Of a DNA stretch of 64,000 nt, positions 9,112-17,480 are shown in pieces. The stretch is from an uncultured Chryseobacterium sp. (GTDB lineage: Bacteria; Bacteroidota; Bacteroidia; Flavobacteriales; Weeksellaceae), in the NCBI GenBank assembly GCA_913775525.1, contig CAJYLH010000036.1, forward strand, positions 124,001 to 188,000, read 5' to 3'. The translations under genes and the position numbers were made by a program. The notes beneath the pieces are model-generated. The model was not told where the DNA came from. It ran no database searches and saw nothing but the letters and a program-made list of their open reading frames with translations. The first letter of the stretch is position 1. Each line of letters begins with the position of its first letter.

Positions 9112-9125
9112 AAATACGTAAGTAT

Positions 9126-9431
9126 ATGATTGTTTATAACAGCATTAGAGATTATGATGATCCGAAACGCCAGTATGAAGAAGAAGTTCTGGTCCTGGAT
9201 GATACCGATGATGTGTATAAGCTCATCCTGCATAATGATGATATCCATACATTTGATTACGTTATCGACAGCCTTATAGAAATCTGCAGGCATACTCTGG
9301 AACAGGCCGAGCAATGTACCATGCTGGTGCACTACAAAGGCAAATGTACGGTAAAGACAGGTTCCATGGATCTTCTGAAACCCATGCATGAGAAACTGCT
9401 TTCAAGGGAACTGACGAGCGAAATCGTATAA
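9126..9431 (+). CDS. clpS: ATP-dependent Clp protease adaptor ClpS
   Basis: Adaptor that hands N-degron substrates to ClpAP/ClpCP. The 101 residues contain the core signature YKLILHNDDIHTFDYVIDSL (about 36-55) with the Asn-Asp-Asp substrate-pocket motif, and the second conserved part TMLVHYKGKCTVKTG. Size is normal. It is co-directional with the CorC-type gene and followed by a terminator. Confidence 0.92.
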   Translation: MIVYNSIRDYDDPKRQYEEEVLVLDDTDDVYKLILHNDDIHTFDYVIDSLIEICRHTLEQAEQCTMLVHYKGKCTVKTGSMDLLKPMHEKLLSRELTSEIV

Positions 9432-9436
9432 AAACT

Positions 9437-9466
9437 ATCCGGCACCACAATATGCCGGATTTTTTA
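9437..9466 (+). terminator. terminator after clpS
   Basis: An 8-bp stem ATCCGGCA / TGCCGGAT closes an 8-nt loop and is followed by TTTTTT. Confidence 0.88.
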
Positions 9467-9499
9467 TGCTTAAAATAATAAAACTTGCGCTCGTTTTGC

Positions 9500-9590
9500 C
9501 ATCCGGCAATCTTTAAATCATTTAATTCTTTTAATCTTCAAATCCTTTCAATGGTTCAATTTTCAATTAATTTGATCTTTTAATTTCCCG
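9500..9590. repeat. degenerate octamer-like tandem stretch
   Basis: T/A-rich text with roughly 8-bp spaced near-copies (AATCTTTA, AATCATTT, TAATCTTC, TCAATTTT). It resembles a single arm of the inverted-repeat family elsewhere in the window, but I see no convincing second arm. Low confidence; it could be simple AT-rich sequence. Confidence 0.35.
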
Positions 9591-9616
9591 CTCTTCTCCC
9601 GTCTTATCGAAAATAC

Positions 9617-9624
9617 TATATTTG
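9617..9624 (+). promoter_or_regulatory. -7 box for udk
   Basis: TATATTTG, an exact TAnnTTTG match, 26 nt before the udk start codon. Confidence 0.7.
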
Positions 9625-9649
9625 TAAAAAGATAAGAAAAGATAAAATA

Positions 9650-10264
9650 ATGCTTGTAATAGGAATTGCAGGAGGAACAGGATCCGGCAAAACTACGGTT
9701 GTTGATAAAATCATTCAGCAGCTTGACATTGAAGGAATGAATATCCTTTCACAGGATAATTATTACCACGACAACCATAACTTAACCCTGGTAGAGCGGG
9801 AGGCGTTGAATTACGACCACCCGAAATCCATCGATTTTGATCTCCTGATACAGCATGTGAGAGCACTTAAAAATAGCCAGCCAATCGAGCAGCCGATTTA
9901 CAGCTTCGTCACTCATTCCAGGACCGGAGACCACGTAACGGTAGAGCCTAAAAACGTATTGGTGGTAGAAGGAATCCTTGTTCTGACCAATAAGGAGCTG
10001 CTGAAGGAATTTGACCTGAAAGTTTTTGTTCACGCCGATTCGGATGAAAGGTTGATCAGAAGGATCAGGAGAGATACACAGGAGCGGGGAAGGGACCTGA
10101 ATGAAGTATTGCACCGGTACCAGACCACTTTGAAACCGATGCACCAGGAATTCATCGAACCCTCGAAGAACGAAGCAGATCTGATCATCCCGAATATGAG
10201 ACAGAATTCCGTTGCCATTGATTTTCTAACGACCGTTATTAAGAATTCACTGAGAAAACATTAG
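9650..10264 (+). CDS. udk: uridine kinase
   Basis: Phosphorylates uridine (and cytidine) to the monophosphate in pyrimidine salvage, in the cytoplasm. The 204 residues start with the P-loop GIAGGTGSGKTT (5-16), followed by LSQDNYYHD, FDHP-like NYDHPKSIDFDLL and the lid arginines in RLIRRIRRDTQERGRD. Length is normal for Udk. The next gene starts 2 nt after its stop. Confidence 0.96.
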   Translation: MLVIGIAGGTGSGKTTVVDKIIQQLDIEGMNILSQDNYYHDNHNLTLVEREALNYDHPKSIDFDLLIQHVRALKNSQPIEQPIYSFVTHSRTGDHVTVEPKNVLVVEGILVLTNKELLKEFDLKVFVHADSDERLIRRIRRDTQERGRDLNEVLHRYQTTLKPMHQEFIEPSKNEADLIIPNMRQNSVAIDFLTTVIKNSLRKH

Positions 10265-10266
10265 AC

Positions 10267-10626
10267 ATGTCAGCAAAAAATTTAATTAAAGATATCCAGC
10301 CGAAATCAGAGACCCTGAGGCTGATTCAGAAATATGTTCTGAATAAATATACGATTACCATAGCTTTGTTTCTGGTATGGATGGTTTTCTTTGATAAAAC
10401 TTCATTTCTCGTGATCAATGAGCTTAATGGCGAGATCGGGAAATATGAAGAACAGCTGCAATACTATAAAACCGAATATGAGAAAAATGACGCGTTTTAT
10501 AAAAAGCTCATGAACAACAAATCTGAAAAAGAGAAATACGCAAGAGAGAATTACTTCATGAAAAAACCGAATGAAGAAATTTTCATCCTCGTCGCCGACA
10601 GTACCCATATAGCGAAAAATAAGTAA
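10267..10626 (+). CDS. septum formation initiator family protein (FtsB/DivIC-like)
   Basis: A 119-residue bitopic membrane protein: a short cytoplasmic N-terminus, one membrane helix (about 32-47, ITIALFLVWMVFF) and a periplasmic coiled coil (ELNGEIGKYEEQLQYYKTEYEKN), then the ARENYFMKKPNEEIFIL motif typical of the DivIC/FtsB family. These proteins join FtsL and FtsQ in the divisome. The gene is almost fused to udk in an operon. Confidence 0.88.
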   Translation: MSAKNLIKDIQPKSETLRLIQKYVLNKYTITIALFLVWMVFFDKTSFLVINELNGEIGKYEEQLQYYKTEYEKNDAFYKKLMNNKSEKEKYARENYFMKKPNEEIFILVADSTHIAKNK

Positions 10627-10714
10627 GTAATAGTGAATAGTAAATCGTCAATCATTAATGAATTATGCTGATACAAAATTGACCATTGACCATTCACCAT
10701 TGACTATTGACTAC
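10627..10714. repeat. heptamer-built inverted repeat upstream of the mutA-like gene
   Basis: The left arm (10627-10660) and right arm (about 10679-10714) are inverted copies, matching at about 24 of 31 aligned positions. The right arm is five 7-bp units in a row (ATTGACC, ATTGACC, ATTCACC, ATTGACT, ATTGACT). It ends just before the first possible ATG of the next gene. Confidence 0.75.
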
Positions 10715-10749
10715 TATACATGATCCGCCATTTAAATCATAAACAAATT

Positions 10750-11907
10750 ATGTCAGATACATTCACCCGCTGGGAAAGCCTGGTAAAGAAACAGCTGAAG
10801 ACAGAAGATATTGACGCTGTTCTCAGAAAAGACAATCTGGAAGGACTTGAAGTGAAACCCTTTTATGATGCTGTTCAGGAACCGCTGCCCAACATAGCCA
10901 AGGTTGAGGAAAATACCCATCTGGTAGCCCGGTATCACGAAAGCCTGGAGGAAGATGTGTTTGCTTTTTTAATCGATCATAATGTTGAAAACCTGGAGCA
11001 GAAGACGATCTTCGTTAATAATAAAGATCTTGCCGGACACATCAGTCCTGAAGAGGATGACCAGTATTTTTCCCTGATCGATGTTTTTGATGAACACGAA
11101 GGACGGATCGATGACCAGTTGACAAAGGAACTGCTGGCGAAAAACTTCAGGAGAAAGATCGCAGTGGATGTTTCACTGCATCAGAACGCAGGGGCATCCA
11201 TCACCCAGCAATTAGGAATAGCGCTGGCCAAAGCAAAAGAGCTGATTGAGGTATATGGACCGGATATCCTGGATCAGCTGATATTCAGGCTTTCCTTAGG
11301 AGCCGGCTACTTCTTTGAAATGGCTAAACTGAGAGCATTCAGGCTGGTCTTCAACCAGCTTTCAAAAGAATACGGAAAAGACGATATTCCTTATATTTTC
11401 GCTGAAACTTCCCTAAGGAACAAATCTGTGGCCGACCAGGAAAACAACCTTATCCGGTCTTCCCTGGAGCTGGCTTCGGCAATGATTGGCGGGGCAGATG
11501 CGGTGTTCAGCAATAATTACCTGGTGGATCGAAGCACGGAAAACTCAGAAGAAATATCCTTTAAACAGCAGATTGTACTGGCTTACGAAAGCATCATCAA
11601 TGTCTTTGAAGACGCAGCCAACGGCAGTTATTATGTGGAAGACCTGACAAGGCAGATTGCTGAAAAATCCTGGTCCTATTTTGTGTCTATCGAAGAGAAA
11701 GGAGGATATCTCAAGCTCATGAAAGAGGGCTGGATCCAGAAAGAAATCTACAACCATGCTGTTGAAGAACAGAAGTGGGTGGAAGATGGCAGGATCAAAC
11801 TGATCGGGGTGAATCTGTATCCGAAATTGGAGGTTAAAAAGACAGCGAAAGAGCTCTACAGCGAAAATAAAATACAACCTGTCCGATGGGCAGAAATGTT
11901 TGAGTAA
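10750..11907 (+). CDS. methylmalonyl-CoA mutase small (beta) subunit-like
   Basis: The protein (385 residues from this start) matches the TIM-barrel part of methylmalonyl-CoA mutase, with GASITQQLGIALAKAKELIE, FRLSLGAGYFFEMAKLRAFR and SALMIGGAD-like SAMIGGADAVFSNN. It has no B12-binding C-terminal domain. Known beta subunits partner the catalytic alpha subunit (MutB/ScpA) in the (R)-methylmalonyl-CoA/succinyl-CoA step; no alpha gene is adjacent or in the window. I chose ATG 10750 (MSDTFTRWESL) because the ten codons before it look non-coding; ATG 10720 is also in frame. Confidence 0.85.
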   Translation: MSDTFTRWESLVKKQLKTEDIDAVLRKDNLEGLEVKPFYDAVQEPLPNIAKVEENTHLVARYHESLEEDVFAFLIDHNVENLEQKTIFVNNKDLAGHISPEEDDQYFSLIDVFDEHEGRIDDQLTKELLAKNFRRKIAVDVSLHQNAGASITQQLGIALAKAKELIEVYGPDILDQLIFRLSLGAGYFFEMAKLRAFRLVFNQLSKEYGKDDIPYIFAETSLRNKSVADQENNLIRSSLELASAMIGGADAVFSNNYLVDRSTENSEEISFKQQIVLAYESIINVFEDAANGSYYVEDLTRQIAEKSWSYFVSIEEKGGYLKLMKEGWIQKEIYNHAVEEQKWVEDGRIKLIGVNLYPKLEVKKTAKELYSENKIQPVRWAEMFE

Positions 11908-12347
11908 TGAAAGAAAGGATGATCGATATTTTTGAATATACCCATTATTTCAACAACGAAATAATTAAGGTCATTGCAGGAAATATTTCAAATACCGATG
12001 AAAAAATAATCAGTCTGATCAATCATACCCTGAATGCCCAGCAGATATGGAACGCAAGGATCTTGGGTGAAAAGACATTTGATGTCTGGCAGATCAATCC
12101 TTTCGGGAACCTTGAAGGAATCAATAACAGCAATTATCAGAAAAGTACCGGAATCATCAAGGATTCAGATTTTGATCAGAGAGTTCAGTATCATAATTCA
12201 AAAGGGACCACATTTGAAAACAGCATTTTCGAAATGCTTTTCCATGCCGTTAACCATTCTACATATCATAGAGGACAGATTAATATGCTGTTGAAAAGCA
12301 ACGGTATTGATCCTGTGCCGGCAGATTATATTTTTTATAAGCGGTAA
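11907..12347 (+). CDS. DinB-family protein
   Basis: A 146-residue protein of the DinB/YfiT four-helix superfamily, usually metal-binding; many are thiol transferases or of unknown role. Visible features are the N-terminal helix with LINHTLNAQQIW and the C-terminal FHAVNHSTYHRGQINMLL, whose histidines give the usual three-His metal site. The start overlaps the mutA-like stop codon (TAATG), so the two are probably translated together. The substrate is unknown. Confidence 0.85.
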   Translation: MKERMIDIFEYTHYFNNEIIKVIAGNISNTDEKIISLINHTLNAQQIWNARILGEKTFDVWQINPFGNLEGINNSNYQKSTGIIKDSDFDQRVQYHNSKGTTFENSIFEMLFHAVNHSTYHRGQINMLLKSNGIDPVPADYIFYKR

Positions 12348-12404
12348 TTACCGGCAAATGATTTGTGACCATGGTAAGATGGCTGCTAACAGTTTTATAA
12401 TACA

Positions 12405-13553
12405 TTGGTGATTAAAATTTTAGAACCTACCATTCAGGAATATATTCAGACGAATATCAATGCTGATCTACCCGCATTGCTTTTAAAAAAATCCCCATTC
12501 CCTGGAGTGACTATGCAGGAGATCGTCCAACAGATCAAAGGGAAACGGGTGGCGGAAAAGAAATTTCCTTTTCTGCTTAAAGAAGGCATTGTCTTTCCGC
12601 CTCAGCTTAATCTTGAGCAGGCATCATCTGAAAAAACCGCACGGTATAAGGCAGACCTTCTCAAAGGCAAAAAAATTATTGATCTTACTGCCGGTTTTGG
12701 CATCGATGCGTATTACCTTTCAGAGAATTTTGAAGAAGTTACCCTGATAGAACAAAATCCTTTGCTGCTGGAAACAGTTAAACATAACTGGAATATACTT
12801 GGCAGGGAAGCACGGTTTATCAATAACCGGCTTGAGGATTTCTTACAGCATAATGAGGAGCATTTTGATGTCATCTATCTCGATCCGGCCAGGCGTGACC
12901 AGCAGAAAAATAAAGTTTTCCTTCTGGAGGACCTTTCCCCGAATATTCTTGATCTTCAGGACAGGCTGCTGGAGATTTCCGAGACTGTGGTCATCAAGCT
13001 CTCTCCGCTCATTGATCTTTCCTATCTTATTTCAGTCCTGCCTGCAATGTTCAGGATCGACATTATTGCCGTGAAAAATGATGTCAAAGAAGTGGTGATA
13101 TTCCTGTCGGGCCGTCAGAATAATCAGATCAGCTGTTGCTGTGTCAACCTGGAAAGCGGTGAGCAGCCATTTACCTACACCATTGGTGATGAAGAAACTG
13201 CCAACGCTGAATATGCGGAGCCCGAAAAATACCTGTACATCCCCAATAATGCAATACTGAAGGCCGGAACCTTTAACCTGGTTGCCCAAAGATTTAACCT
13301 GAAAAAACTGCATCCCAATACCCATTTTTACACTTCAGATCGTATGGCAGTAGACTTTCCAGGAAGGATTCTGGAAGTAGAGTGTATTGACAGCAAAGAC
13401 ATTAAGAAAAAAAGCCAGTTTAATATTATTTCCAGAAACCACCCTCTTAAACCCGAGGAAATCAGGAAGAAATACCAGCTGAAAGATGGAGGAAAATACT
13501 ACCTTATTTTTACACAATCCAAAAAAGGTAAAATTATTTTAAAATCAGTCTGA
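12405..13553 (+). CDS. class I SAM-dependent methyltransferase, THUMP-like
   Basis: A 382-residue predicted methyltransferase. It has a hydrophobic motif I, KKIIDLTAGFGIDAYYLS (about 88-105), an acidic motif II end (VTLIEQNP), and a DPPY-like loop DVIYLDPARRDQQ. The N-terminal and C-terminal parts match the Bacteroidota THUMP-like methyltransferases whose substrate is unproved. The reading frame begins at TTG 12405 with GTG 12408 as an equally likely start; no ATG is available near. Confidence 0.8.
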   Translation: MVIKILEPTIQEYIQTNINADLPALLLKKSPFPGVTMQEIVQQIKGKRVAEKKFPFLLKEGIVFPPQLNLEQASSEKTARYKADLLKGKKIIDLTAGFGIDAYYLSENFEEVTLIEQNPLLLETVKHNWNILGREARFINNRLEDFLQHNEEHFDVIYLDPARRDQQKNKVFLLEDLSPNILDLQDRLLEISETVVIKLSPLIDLSYLISVLPAMFRIDIIAVKNDVKEVVIFLSGRQNNQISCCCVNLESGEQPFTYTIGDEETANAEYAEPEKYLYIPNNAILKAGTFNLVAQRFNLKKLHPNTHFYTSDRMAVDFPGRILEVECIDSKDIKKKSQFNIISRNHPLKPEEIRKKYQLKDGGKYYLIFTQSKKGKIILKSV

Positions 13554-13581
13554 AAATGTTGCCGAAAAATGCAATATTTCT

Positions 13582-13589
13582 TACTTTTG
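13582..13589 (+). promoter_or_regulatory. -7 box for the small lipoprotein gene
   Basis: TACTTTTG matches TAnnTTTG, with TTG exactly 20 nt upstream as the -33 element. The start codon is 19 nt downstream. Confidence 0.7.
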
Positions 13590-13608
13590 GACAATCAAAA
13601 ATTGGAGC

Positions 13609-13884
13609 ATGAGAAAATTAATCATATGTGCAGCTATTGCAGCCATGGCCGTAAGCTGTAAGAAAGTACAGGCCGGCGGTAATAAAAAAGTAATCAAGCT
13701 GGAAGAAGGTGTGGAAAGGTATTCTGATGATGAGCAGACCAGCGGTGAACAGGATAAACTTTCAGACTACAGGGCAGATATGCACGGAGGCCATGAAACC
13801 CCTGCTAAAACGGATACTGTAGCTGCAAAGCCAGCCGATGAAGCCAAACCGGCTGAAACGCATACTCCACAAACCGGACATTAA
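13609..13884 (+). CDS. small lipoprotein, unknown function
   Basis: I do not recognise a family. The 91 residues have a lipoprotein signal peptide with lipobox AVSC (Cys 17), then a low-complexity hydrophilic region rich in Lys, Glu, Asp, Ala and Pro, with repeated AKPADEAKPAET-like text. It probably sits in a membrane with a disordered tail. It has its own promoter and terminator. Confidence 0.75.
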   Translation: MRKLIICAAIAAMAVSCKKVQAGGNKKVIKLEEGVERYSDDEQTSGEQDKLSDYRADMHGGHETPAKTDTVAAKPADEAKPAETHTPQTGH

Positions 13885-13901
13885 TAGTACCCATACATTA
13901 T

Positions 13902-13932
13902 AAATATCCTGCAGATCTGCAGGATATTTTTT
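13902..13932 (+). terminator. terminator after the small lipoprotein gene
   Basis: A 28-bp perfect palindrome centred on AGATCT (arms AAATATCCTGCAG / CTGCAGGATATTT) is followed by T residues. Confidence 0.85.
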
Positions 13933-13979
13933 GTCTGTGATCCTTTGGAGACAATAGGCCAGAATTCTCAGTTTTTTGT

Positions 13980-14002
13980 TGCCCGAGCAGGGCATTTTTT
14001 TT
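13980..14002 (+). terminator. terminator-like hairpin just before the dipeptidase
   Basis: The stem TGCCC / GGGCA with loop GAGCA is followed by T8. It ends only about 25 nt before the start codon at 14027, so it may act as an attenuator or as a second terminator. Confidence 0.5.
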
Positions 14003-14026
14003 ATTTTTAACAAAATAAATTTTACA

Positions 14027-15406
14027 ATGCAAGAGACCCTAAATTACATTCACGAAAATAAACAGCGTTTCGTGGATGAATTGTTTGAATTACTGAGAAT
14101 TCCTTCCATTTCCGCAGATCCTGCTTATAAAAATGATGTTTTACAATGTGCTGAAGTATGCGCACAGCACCTGAAAAATGCCGGTGCCGATAACGTAGAA
14201 GTATGCCAGACCAAAGGATATCCTATTGTTTTTGGTGAAAAAATACTGGATCAGAGTCTGCCTACCGTGTTGGTTTACGGACATTATGACGTTCAGCCCG
14301 CAGATCCGCTGGAGCTATGGAAGAAACCTCCTTTTGAACCCTATATTGAAAAAACAGAGCTTCATCCTGAAGGTGCAATCTTTGCCAGAGGATCTGCCGA
14401 TGACAAAGGCCAGTTTTTTATGCACCTGAAGGCTTTTGAAGCCATGATGAAGACCAATACACTTCCTTGTAATGTTAAATTCATTCTGGAAGGAGAGGAA
14501 GAGGTAGGTTCCGTAAGCCTAGGGGATTTTGTGAACGAAAATAAAGACAAATTAGCGTGTGACTGCATCCTGATTTCGGATACTCATATCTACAGCAATG
14601 AGCAGCCTACGGTGACTACGGGATTAAGAGGACTGAGCTACGTGGAAGTAGAAGTGGAAGGACCGAACAGGGACCTCCATTCAGGGTTGTACGGTGGAGC
14701 TGTACCTAACCCGATCCATGTGCTTTCCAGAATGATTGCACAGCTGATTGACGAAGATGGCCAGATCACCATCGATGGCTTTTACGATAACGTTCAGGAT
14801 GTTTCCGATGAAGAAAGAGCTGAAATGAACAAGTTGAAAGACAATCCTGAAGAATTTAAAAAATCAATCGGATTGAGTGATGTAGAAGGTGAAATGGGAT
14901 ACACTACTCTGGAAAGGACCTCCATCCGTCCCACATTGGACTGCAACGGAATATGGGGCGGTTACACAGGAGAGGGTGCCAAAACGGTCATTCCTTCCAA
15001 AGCATTTGCCAAAATTTCGATGCGTTTAGTCCCGTACCAGACTCCTGGAGAGATTACTGAGAAATTCACTACGTACTTTGAAAAAATAGCTCCGGATACC
15101 GTAAAAGTAAAAGTCACTCCTCATCATGGTGGAATGCCCTATGTATTGCCTACGGATACAAAAGAGTTCCAGGCAGCCAAAAAAGCCATGGAGACCTCTT
15201 TTGGTAAAGAAGTATTGCCCTACAGAGGAGGAGGTAGCATCCCGATCACAGCCATGTTTGAAAAAGTCCTTGGCGCCAAATCGGTACTGATGGGATTCGG
15301 ACTGGATTCTGATGCCATCCATTCCCCGAATGAGCATTACGGCCTCTTCAATTTTTATAAGGGAATTGAGAGTATACCGCTCTTTTTTGAGAATTATGCG
15401 AAATAA
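14027..15406 (+). CDS. M20-family dipeptidase
   Basis: Zinc peptidase that cleaves dipeptides in the cytoplasm. The 459 residues carry the M20 metal motifs: VYGHYDVQP (His and Asp ligands), ARGSADDKGQF (bridging Asp), LEGEEEVGS (catalytic Glu), SDTHIY, and a C-terminal His in SDAIHSPNEHYG. The internal lid (dimerisation) domain lies between. I start at ATG 14027 (MQETLNYIHENK); the frame extends upstream but runs through the hairpin at 13980. Confidence 0.93.
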   Translation: MQETLNYIHENKQRFVDELFELLRIPSISADPAYKNDVLQCAEVCAQHLKNAGADNVEVCQTKGYPIVFGEKILDQSLPTVLVYGHYDVQPADPLELWKKPPFEPYIEKTELHPEGAIFARGSADDKGQFFMHLKAFEAMMKTNTLPCNVKFILEGEEEVGSVSLGDFVNENKDKLACDCILISDTHIYSNEQPTVTTGLRGLSYVEVEVEGPNRDLHSGLYGGAVPNPIHVLSRMIAQLIDEDGQITIDGFYDNVQDVSDEERAEMNKLKDNPEEFKKSIGLSDVEGEMGYTTLERTSIRPTLDCNGIWGGYTGEGAKTVIPSKAFAKISMRLVPYQTPGEITEKFTTYFEKIAPDTVKVKVTPHHGGMPYVLPTDTKEFQAAKKAMETSFGKEVLPYRGGGSIPITAMFEKVLGAKSVLMGFGLDSDAIHSPNEHYGLFNFYKGIESIPLFFENYAK

Positions 15407-15427
15407 TGTATTTGATATATTCATATG

Positions 15428-15460
15428 AATCTCCGGAACTTTTCCGGAGATTTTTATTTT
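15428..15460 (+). terminator. terminator after the dipeptidase
   Basis: An 11-bp stem AATCTCCGGAA / TTCCGGAGATT with a 3-nt loop is followed by a long T-rich run. Confidence 0.88.
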
Positions 15461-15561
15461 TTTTAAAATTTTGTTGCTAATATGTTGATTTTTATTACAT
15501 TTATAATCTGATTCAAAATCGAAAATAATTATTTTTTTTAATTTGATAAAATTGATTTATT

Positions 15562-16551
15562 ATGAGAAAAATTTTACTTCCTTTAATCTTAGGATTTGGC
15601 ATCATCAATGCCCAAACAATTGTAACAGAGAATTTCAATTCTCTTACAGCAGGAAACTTAGCCACAGATGTAACCGGAACAACTCCAGGTCAGGGAGGTT
15701 ATTACATTGGTAGTGGTTCAGCAAGTGACTATCAGATTGTAACTATAGATGCTGCGCATGCAAATTCTTTAAGAATAACAAGTGGTGCGGGATATAGTTC
15801 AACTGCAAATACCTTTAATAGATTTGCTTTTAAAGGCATTACAACGGTTGCAACATCAGGAAATAACATTGTAAGTGGTGCTATAGAATTTTATACTGGT
15901 CCCGCAACTGGTGCAGGAAGAATTCAGGTGGCATTATATGATTCAACCTCCGGAATTGTTGGAATTAATTACGATTTTGCTACTAAAAAGATCAGTGGTA
16001 TGGGAAGATTAACTCCTGTAGCAACTGGTACTGCAGCTTTCTATACTATAGGATTAGGAACGGCTACTTATGCAGCTAATACTTGGGTTTCTGTATCTTT
16101 TACGTATAATAAAACTACTGGTGCTTATTCATGGACCTATCCAGAAGGAACTTATAGTTTTACAAATGCAAACTACACATTAAGTCCAGGACTAACTCCT
16201 GCTGAATATGACTTTATATCTGTTACATCTACTGGTAATACAGTAGCAAACCAAGCAGCTATTGATAACTTTAATTTGAAGTTTACAAATGCAGCAACTC
16301 TCGGAACTCAAGATGTTAAGCACGTAGAAAATGTGGGTATATCAGTATATCCTAATCCAACTTCTGATTTATTGAATATAAAATCAGAATATAAAATCAA
16401 TGCAATTTCTGTTACAGATTTTACTGGCAGGATATTTAAAGTTAAATTAAATGGTAATACTGTTGACGTAAAAAGCCTGCCTGCAGGGACATACTTGGTA
16501 AATGTGGAAACTAAAGAGGGTTATTTTACTGAAAAATTCATTAAAAAATAA
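15562..16551 (+). CDS. T9SS type A sorting domain-containing secreted protein
   Basis: A 329-residue secreted protein. It has a Sec signal peptide (1-17, ending INAQ), a Ser/Thr/Gly-rich beta-sandwich-like body (about 18-250), and a C-terminal type A sorting domain starting at ISVYPNPTSDLLNI and ending YLVNVETKEGYFTEKFIKK. That domain directs export by the type IX system and is usually removed at the cell surface. The body resembles lectin/concanavalin-type folds, but I cannot name a ligand. The gene is visibly more AT-rich than its neighbours. Confidence 0.9.
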   Translation: MRKILLPLILGFGIINAQTIVTENFNSLTAGNLATDVTGTTPGQGGYYIGSGSASDYQIVTIDAAHANSLRITSGAGYSSTANTFNRFAFKGITTVATSGNNIVSGAIEFYTGPATGAGRIQVALYDSTSGIVGINYDFATKKISGMGRLTPVATGTAAFYTIGLGTATYAANTWVSVSFTYNKTTGAYSWTYPEGTYSFTNANYTLSPGLTPAEYDFISVTSTGNTVANQAAIDNFNLKFTNAATLGTQDVKHVENVGISVYPNPTSDLLNIKSEYKINAISVTDFTGRIFKVKLNGNTVDVKSLPAGTYLVNVETKEGYFTEKFIKK

Positions 16552-16574
16552 CTACTGACAAATGTTAGTTAGTA

Positions 16575-16600
16575 AAAAACGCTCCGTTTGGAGCGTTTTT
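16575..16600 (+). terminator. terminator after the T9SS cargo gene
   Basis: AAAAACGCTCC / GGAGCGTTTTT stem with GTTT loop. Confidence 0.88.
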
Positions 16601-16629
16601 CTTATTTTTAGGAACTAAATCCAAATACT

Positions 16630-17334
16630 ATGTTAGAAAATAAAGTCGCATATATTACAGGGGGAACCAAAGGAATAGGTTTCGGAATTGCTGAAATTTT
16701 ACTGAAGAACGGAATCTCGGTAGTCTTTTCAGGACGTAAAAAGGAAGATGTCCTGAAAGCGGAAGAAGAACTGAAGCAGTATTCCGGGAATGTTCTGGGA
16801 ATCGTTTCTGATGTACGAAGCCTGGAAAGTGAGCAGCAGGCTGTTGATGCTGCAAAAGAAAAATTCGGCAGGCTGGACTTTGTCATAGCCAATGCGGGAT
16901 TAGGCGTTTTCAAGCCTGTAGATCAGCTTACATCGGAAGAATGGAACGATATGATTGAAACCAATCTTACCGGAGTATTTTACACGCTGAAAGCTTCCGT
17001 GGAAGAGCTTAAGAAAAGCGAAGGATATTATATTACGATTGCAAGCCTTGCGGGAGCTAATTTCTTTGAAAACGGATCAGGGTACAATGCATCCAAATTC
17101 GGGGTGGTGGGCTTTACCCAGGCAGCGATGATCGACCTCAGGAAATACAATATCAAATCCACAGTGATCATGCCGGGATCCGTTGCTACGAATTTTAACG
17201 GCAATATCCCTTCAGAAAAAGACAGCTGGAAAATCCAGCCCGAAGATATGGGAAACCTTATCCTGGACATTTTAAAGATGAATCCGAGGGTTTTACCAAG
17301 CAAGATCGAATTCAGGGCAACCCAACCGGCCTGA
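16630..17334 (+). CDS. SDR-family oxidoreductase
   Basis: NAD(P)-dependent short-chain dehydrogenase of 234 residues, normal for a classical SDR. Visible motifs: cofactor-binding TGGTKGIG (about 9-16), NAG (NAGLG), catalytic Ser in TIASLAG, and YNASK with the catalytic Tyr and Lys. After the dinucleotide site, SGRKKED suggests NADPH preference (an Arg/Lys pair). The substrate is unknown. Confidence 0.92.
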   Translation: MLENKVAYITGGTKGIGFGIAEILLKNGISVVFSGRKKEDVLKAEEELKQYSGNVLGIVSDVRSLESEQQAVDAAKEKFGRLDFVIANAGLGVFKPVDQLTSEEWNDMIETNLTGVFYTLKASVEELKKSEGYYITIASLAGANFFENGSGYNASKFGVVGFTQAAMIDLRKYNIKSTVIMPGSVATNFNGNIPSEKDSWKIQPEDMGNLILDILKMNPRVLPSKIEFRATQPA

Positions 17335-17370
17335 TGAAACTTCTAATGTATTGAATAATAAATCTATAAG

Positions 17371-17388
17371 TATTATGCATGCATAATA
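17371..17388. promoter_or_regulatory. 18-bp perfect palindrome upstream of etfBA
   Basis: TATTATGCATGCATAATA is its own reverse complement. It lies in the 146-bp gap about 93 bp before etfB. It may be an operator for an unknown dimeric regulator. Confidence 0.5.
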
Positions 17389-17480
17389 TATTTTTTAATT
17401 ATATTAGCAGGAGTTAAATATAAGAATTTCCGCATACGGCCTCATGGCTGCATAAGGCAATAAAAAAATTAAAACAACAT

